Below are positions 31,621-35,598 of a stretch of 35,598 bases of DNA, one piece after another. The notes under the pieces are model-generated. The model saw only the letters and a program-made list of their open reading frames with translations. It was not told where the DNA came from and searched no databases. Made by a program: the position numbers and the translations under genes. Position 1 is the first letter of the stretch. Every line of letters starts with the position of its first letter. Source of the stretch: Chara braunii (Eukaryota > Streptophyta > Charophyceae > Charales > Characeae); the NCBI GenBank assembly GCA_003427395.1, contig BFEA01000192.1:2131822-2167419 (forward strand), read 5' to 3'.

Positions 31621-32658
31621 CAGCCCCCAGCAAGCCTCGTGCCGGCCCTAAGTGAAGGCGGGCCTATACAACCACGAGAGGCCTATTTTCGACATTTTTC
31701 GTACGTGGGGTATCAGACAGTTGCAGCACGCCAGTTGGTTACAAAGCAACATGAGCCTTCCCTGGCTCATTCCAGAAGCAGCAGCTGCGTCGTACAGTTG
31801 AGCGAAGGGCTCGTTCGGTTGAGCCCCTGGGCACATATAGTGAGAGACCGACACATCACTCAGAGGCCGCGGACCAATGAGAAGGCAGCATTGTCGTCAC
31901 ACATCTTCCGTGAGCCAATGAGAATGCGGCGAACACTTGGAGCCTGGAGGGCTACCTGGACGTGCCTAATTGCGCAAGGCCCAGGCCGGTATCTGAAACT
32001 GGGCTAAGGCACAGACACTTGGGGCCAACCTGAAGCTACTGGGCCCCCACACACCTGGCCCAGAGGAGCCGACGGCAGGGCACACTTTCCATATAGGAAA
32101 GTGAGTGCCTAGGGTGAGGGCATTCTGGCCTGGCAGGGCAATGCGGCCACACTGCTGCACTAGCGCACGAGTTGCTGCGCTATGCTGCGGGCCAGACGCG
32201 CGCACGGGCGCAGTGGTGAGAGGGGCGCTGCGGTGGCAGCAGGCGCACGGCGGCCATAGCCGGGCCGCTGGGGTGCAGGCGCGGTAATGGTGATGGTGGT
32301 CTTCGAGTAGGAGGTGCATGCAGAGGGGAGACAAGGTGTGATGGGGGAAGGAGAGAGAATGTACCTGGTGTATGTTGGCGGTCTGCATTGGTGATGACGT
32401 CAAATACATTGGTCTTCAACTTGATGTGATCTTGTTGCATGAATGTAGATAGGCGAGATAGGATGAATAGTGTAGGCTGTGCGCTGGGCGCCAGACAGTA
32501 GGAGCGACATTGGATACAGTGTTGGTGTGGCCAGCGAGTGTCAGCATTGACATTCGAGTTCATCGTATTGCTCTTATTTGGATGGTATCTTGGTGCATTG
32601 TGCTCTCTGCTTGGTACATGACTATCTGGACAACTTCGCGATTTCTGTCCATCCGACT
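31600..32658. other. GC-rich region with minus-strand promoter-like boxes
   Basis: No supported gene. On the minus strand two ATTGG (inverted CCAAT) boxes at about 31913-31918 and 31873-31878 are followed by CACTATATGTG near 31833-31843. The order and spacing suit an LTR promoter driving the minus-strand gag below it. CpG- and CA-rich tracts at 32100-32290 are otherwise unexplained. Confidence 0.35.
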
Positions 32659-33186
32659 CTATCGCTCTCGCTCATATTCCTTGCATTTCTCTCTTCGTTG
32701 CTGAATATAGGCTTCCTTCTTCTTGTTTTCGGCTTCCAAAGCATCCTGTAGTTGTTGAATTGTCGTGTCCATGATTTCTTCACTTAACTCTGTTGGTTCC
32801 CGGCTAGTTTCTGCCTTTTCTTCTTTTCTCACGTTCTTGCTCAATCGTTCCAGCTGATTGGCGACAAATTCATCGAGGCGTAGACGCGCCTCGTTGATCA
32901 CTCTCTGCATAGATCTGCTCACCTCCATCATCAGAACAACAATGTCACCCTTACTTAGTTCATCATCTGCTGCTCGCAAGTCGAACTGACTGCGTACGTG
33001 CTGCCTTGCCTCTGGACCGATCTCGTGCAATTCATTAACCAGCTGTTGTAATCTATTCACCATTAGTTCCCGGCGGGCATCTGTCTGCGCACGGGTCTTA
33101 ATTTCTTCTTCTTCATCAGCAAGAAACATGGAAGGGATCGGGAAAAAGAAAAATGGAATAAACCGGGTCAGAATGGACCTCCGCAA
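32659..33186 (-). CDS. Coiled-coil-rich ORF, possible retroelement gag N-terminus
   Basis: About 175 open codons without a stop, the longest clean non-repeat frame on this strand. The sequence is helical, rich in Glu, Arg, Gln and Leu, with a heptad-like stretch NRLQQLVNELHEIG and a charged C-terminal run ending KCKEYERER. The N-terminus has a hydrophobic FIPFFFFPIP patch, possibly read from before the true start. Such charged coiled coils are frequent in algal and plant Ty3 gag proteins, but I do not recognise this one. Partial protein is likely. Confidence 0.45.
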   Translation of the reverse strand: MRRSILTRFIPFFFFPIPSMFLADEEEEIKTRAQTDARRELMVNRLQQLVNELHEIGPEARQHVRSQFDLRAADDELSKGDIVVLMMEVSRSMQRVINEARLRLDEFVANQLERLSKNVRKEEKAETSREPTELSEEIMDTTIQQLQDALEAENKKKEAYIQQRREKCKEYERER

Positions 33187-33224
33187 CCATTTCTAAAGGA
33201 ATGCCATCTCAGTGCCGCACAATA

Positions 33225-34205
33225 AACTTAGGAAGATAGATGTAAATTCCACGGCCTCACCAATAACGAATTTCAAGAAAAATAAATATTAACAAAAATT
33301 GATGGGTTAACAAAAGAATTCTGGGAAAAATTTTGGCCCTTGCTAGGAAGTGACTTGCTAAACTTCTATAATGGCAGCTGGTCCAAGGGGACGCTGGGTA
33401 ATTTTCTCAGCAACAGCGTGATCACGCTACTTTACAAAAAAGACAAAAAAGACGACATCAAAAATTACAGGCCCATTTCGTTGTTAACCCTCCCATACAA
33501 GATCCTGGCCAAGACCCTGTCTAACCGGATCATTAAGATCACCAACAAATGCTTCCACATTGACCAAACAGGATTCATCCCGGGTCGTTATATCCTAGAT
33601 AATGTTATGACACTGAACGAGTCAGTAAGAAAAATCAGAGAAAGGGTCTTTGATTTTGAGAAGGCATACGATCAAGTCAACTGGGACTTTATAAAAGCAA
33701 GTATGGAAAGAATGGGAGTCGGACCGAACTTCAGAAAGTGGGTTAGGATACTATACAAGGATGCAGTTGGCTGTGTCCAAGTCAACGGACTATTGTCAGA
33801 GTGTTACCCAATATCCCACTCGGTCTGCCAAGGGGACCCGCTGGCCCCGTCAATCTTTCTATTCATAATGGAGGCAATCGTGTCCTTCCTGCGCAAGGAT
33901 CCATCAATTCAGAGACTAGCCAGCACCGACGTAGGCTCTCCCCACTAGATGGATTTTCCGGCAGCTATCATGTTCGCAGACGATTTAACGGTTCTGATCA
34001 AAGCATCAGATTCTTCCTTCAGAACACTAGCTAAAGCAATGGAAGCATTCAGATTAGCCTCCGAAATGAAGATCAACTGGGGGAAAACAATTGGCTGGTG
34101 GTTTTCCAAGGACGAACCCCTTTCTCTCCAAGGAGATGAGGCAGCTATGACTTGGCATTCACCGGACACACCCACTCGTTATCTGGGTATCCTGACGGGT
34201 GCGTC
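33225..34205 (+). pseudogene. LINE reverse transcriptase relic
   Basis: Continuous RT sequence from EFWEKFWPLL through ITLLYKKDKK, NYRPISLL, QTGFIPGR, DFEKAYDQVNWDF (motif A Asp present), QGDPLAPSIF, a TAG at 33946, FADDLTVL (both Asp present), SEMKINWGKT and RYLGIL. A small deletion before DFEKAYD removes part of motif A's strand. The endonuclease and the 3' portion are missing; the end passes into a C/CA-rich tract. It is distinct from, but the same type as, the relic at 26950. Confidence 0.9.
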
Positions 34206-34209
34206 GCAG

Positions 34210-34430
34210 GCAGTGACCCACCTCCACCCTTAGACTCCCACCCCCGCCCCCCACACAGTGGGTGCGTTCCACCCACCCCTCACACCTGCACCCCACCCCA
34301 CACACACACACCCACACACCTGCACCTGCCACCCCCCACACACACCCACCCAGCCACCCACCCACACACACACACACGCACACGCGCGCACACACACACA
34401 CCCATCCACACACACGCACGCACATAATAT
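34210..34430 (+). repeat. C-rich and (CA)n tract
   Basis: CCCACCCC and CACACA runs with occasional CGCA, ending at CGCACGCACATAA. Simple-sequence DNA; translations rich in His, Pro and Thr are artefacts. Confidence 0.95.
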
Positions 34431-34437
34431 TAATATT

Positions 34438-34539
34438 TTGAAGTTTGCTATCAGTAGTCGTTGTTGGGGTTTGAACCCACGCACAGATTTGAAATACGCA
34501 ACTGCCCTAACCACACAGGTGGATTGGGTCCCTGTGTGG
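34438..34539 (-). mobile_element. tRNA-derived SINE candidate
   Basis: On the minus strand GTGGTTAGGGCAG resembles a tRNA D-loop/box A end, followed about 24 bases later by GGGTTCAAACCCC, which fits a box B (T-arm) with a perfect stem. Upstream are the arms CCACACAGG (34511-34519) and CCTGTGTGG (34531-34539), a perfect hairpin. There is no complete cloverleaf, so not a tRNA gene. Ends and poly-A tail were not identified. Confidence 0.4.
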
Positions 34540-34639
34540 TTTTGGGGACTGCTTCTTTTTGAAGTGTATCCGACGCCAGGCAGCTGACAGGTCAGAATGT
34601 GCCTGTGTCCAAACCCTAACGTTGCACAGTGTGGCAGGC

Positions 34640-35225
34640 GGGTCCAGTCCCGCAATTTTCAAGCACCGAATCTGGCGATTTTTCATGCTCACACGAATTG
34701 AGGAAAAACTCTGAAAATTTGAGATCCCGTAGATTAGGTTGTGATCTTTCTAGGAAAAATATCAAAAAAAAACAACAAACAAAAACTTAGACCATGAAAT
34801 AAATGCCGCGCCATTTAGTTGCACTGTCTATTTTGTCATTCTTGCACGTGTTGGCCAATGGGAAAAGTACCCCAACTTCCGCAATTTTTTGCGCTCAGAA
34901 GGATAACTCCACAACTCTGAAAATTGACAGGCCTGTAGAGTGGGCCGTGATCTTTCTACGAAAAATATGTAAAAAAATTAAAAAAATATTTAAGATCGTG
35001 AAATAAATGCCGTGCCAATTCGTCCTATATTCATTTTTTGGGGTCTTTTGCTGCTGTATCATCTGACGGCCAACGGGAAAAGTACCCCAACTTCCGCGAT
35101 TTTTCGCGCTCAGAAGGTTGACTCCACAACTCTGAAAATTGACAGGTCTGTAGATTGGGTTGTGATCTTTCTATGAAAAATATTTTAAAAAATTAAAAAT
35201 ATATTTAAGATCGCTAAATAAATGC
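34640..35225 (+). repeat. ~205-215-bp tandem repeat (about 3 copies)
   Basis: ATGCCG(C/T)GCCA recurs at 34803, 35007 and 35222. Units share AAGTACCCCAACTTCCGC, GCGCTCAGAAGG and CTCTGAAAATTGACAGG, and end in A-rich sequence. The first unit is the most diverged. Noncoding. Confidence 0.9.
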
Positions 35226-35598
35226 CGCGCCAATTCGTCCAATGTTCTTTTGTTGGTTTTCGTTCCCCTTCGAAGTTTGTCGTTTCCCACTGCCACGGCC
35301 TTTTGTTTCCTTCTGGTTTTTTTTTTTTTTTTGTCCGTACTCTTCTCTCAACTTCTGTTTCTTTACCTTCCACTACCTACTCCTAAGACTATATAGAGGG
35401 GACCCCTGCAAGCATAGTTCCCTCTCTCTGTGAAGGGGAGATTTCATGTTGCCCCTTGCCCCTAATGGTTAGGGTATAGGGTTGGGGCCGCCAGTGGGGG
35501 TTTGGCTAACACAAAGACCGAGACCTGCCAGTAGCTGTGCCTCCCTTTCTCATCGTCGCCCACCCTTCTTCTGTTTTTTTTCCCGCTTTCGTGGGCTT
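35226..35598 (+). promoter_or_regulatory. TATA-like promoter candidate near right edge
   Basis: CTATATAG at 35389-35396 is followed by the short palindrome GGGGACCCC and, about 30 bp on, pyrimidine-rich CCCTCTCTC. It sits after a T-rich tract (35318-35332) and before the window end, so any product is outside. The rest shows no gene. Confidence 0.35.

Noticed and set aside
34438-34539. A functional tRNA gene
   Set aside because: No acceptor stem or full cloverleaf could be formed.

Overview
The window looks like repeat-rich heterochromatin of a large eukaryotic genome, most likely a plant or streptophyte (charophyte-type) alga. The grounds are Ty3/Gypsy gag-pol relics, LINE reverse transcriptases of the type with a C-terminal RVT zinc-binding domain, kilobases of short-period tandem arrays, and no compact or operon-like gene structure. 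The organism is an inference. I see no intact host gene, rRNA, tRNA gene or CRISPR. Assembly gaps or ambiguous bases occur at 10293, 17081-17150, 22107 and about 24795-24803.

Layout. (1) 1-26818 reads best as one very large, decayed Ty3/Gypsy-type element, seen from inside its left terminal repeat. Its terminal repeats (1-1880 and about 23440-26818) carry the same three modules in the same order: a 91-bp satellite array, a 35-bp minisatellite, and an ~850-bp unique stretch. Between them lie a leader (1881-3534); three tandem diverged copies (A, B, C) of an unrecognised ~265-280-codon protein (3535-6337); gag with a CCHC knuckle (6935-9310); protease, RT, RNase H and integrase (9340-13532), with a ~670-bp inverted piece between protease and RT; a third ORF with acidic and basic stretches (13943-14865); and an ~8.5-kb noncoding tail (14866-23440) packed with tandem repeats and perfect hairpins. 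(2) 26950-28710 is a LINE ORF2 C-terminal relic. (3) 28720-33186 holds minus-strand retroelement pieces: a coiled-coil ORF, gag, and a chromodomain-bearing integrase C-terminus joined to gag by loss of most of pol. (4) 33225-34205 is a second LINE RT relic, followed by a CA/C-rich tract, a tRNA-like SINE candidate on the minus strand and a ~205-215-bp tandem repeat. A TATA-like promoter candidate (35389) sits near the right edge.

How it works together. If read as one element, the ORFs would supply particle protein (gag), replication enzymes (pol), and two unusual extras: the triplicated pre-gag protein and the post-pol ORF. A pre-gag ORF, kilobase LTRs and ~25-kb length recall the general architecture of plant Ogre/Tat elements, but I see no second (archaeal-type) RNase H here. 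The element cannot be active as shown. By eye I count 18 in-frame stops (12 TAG, 6 TGA, no TAA), several frameshifts, the inversion, and loss of one integrase catalytic Asp.
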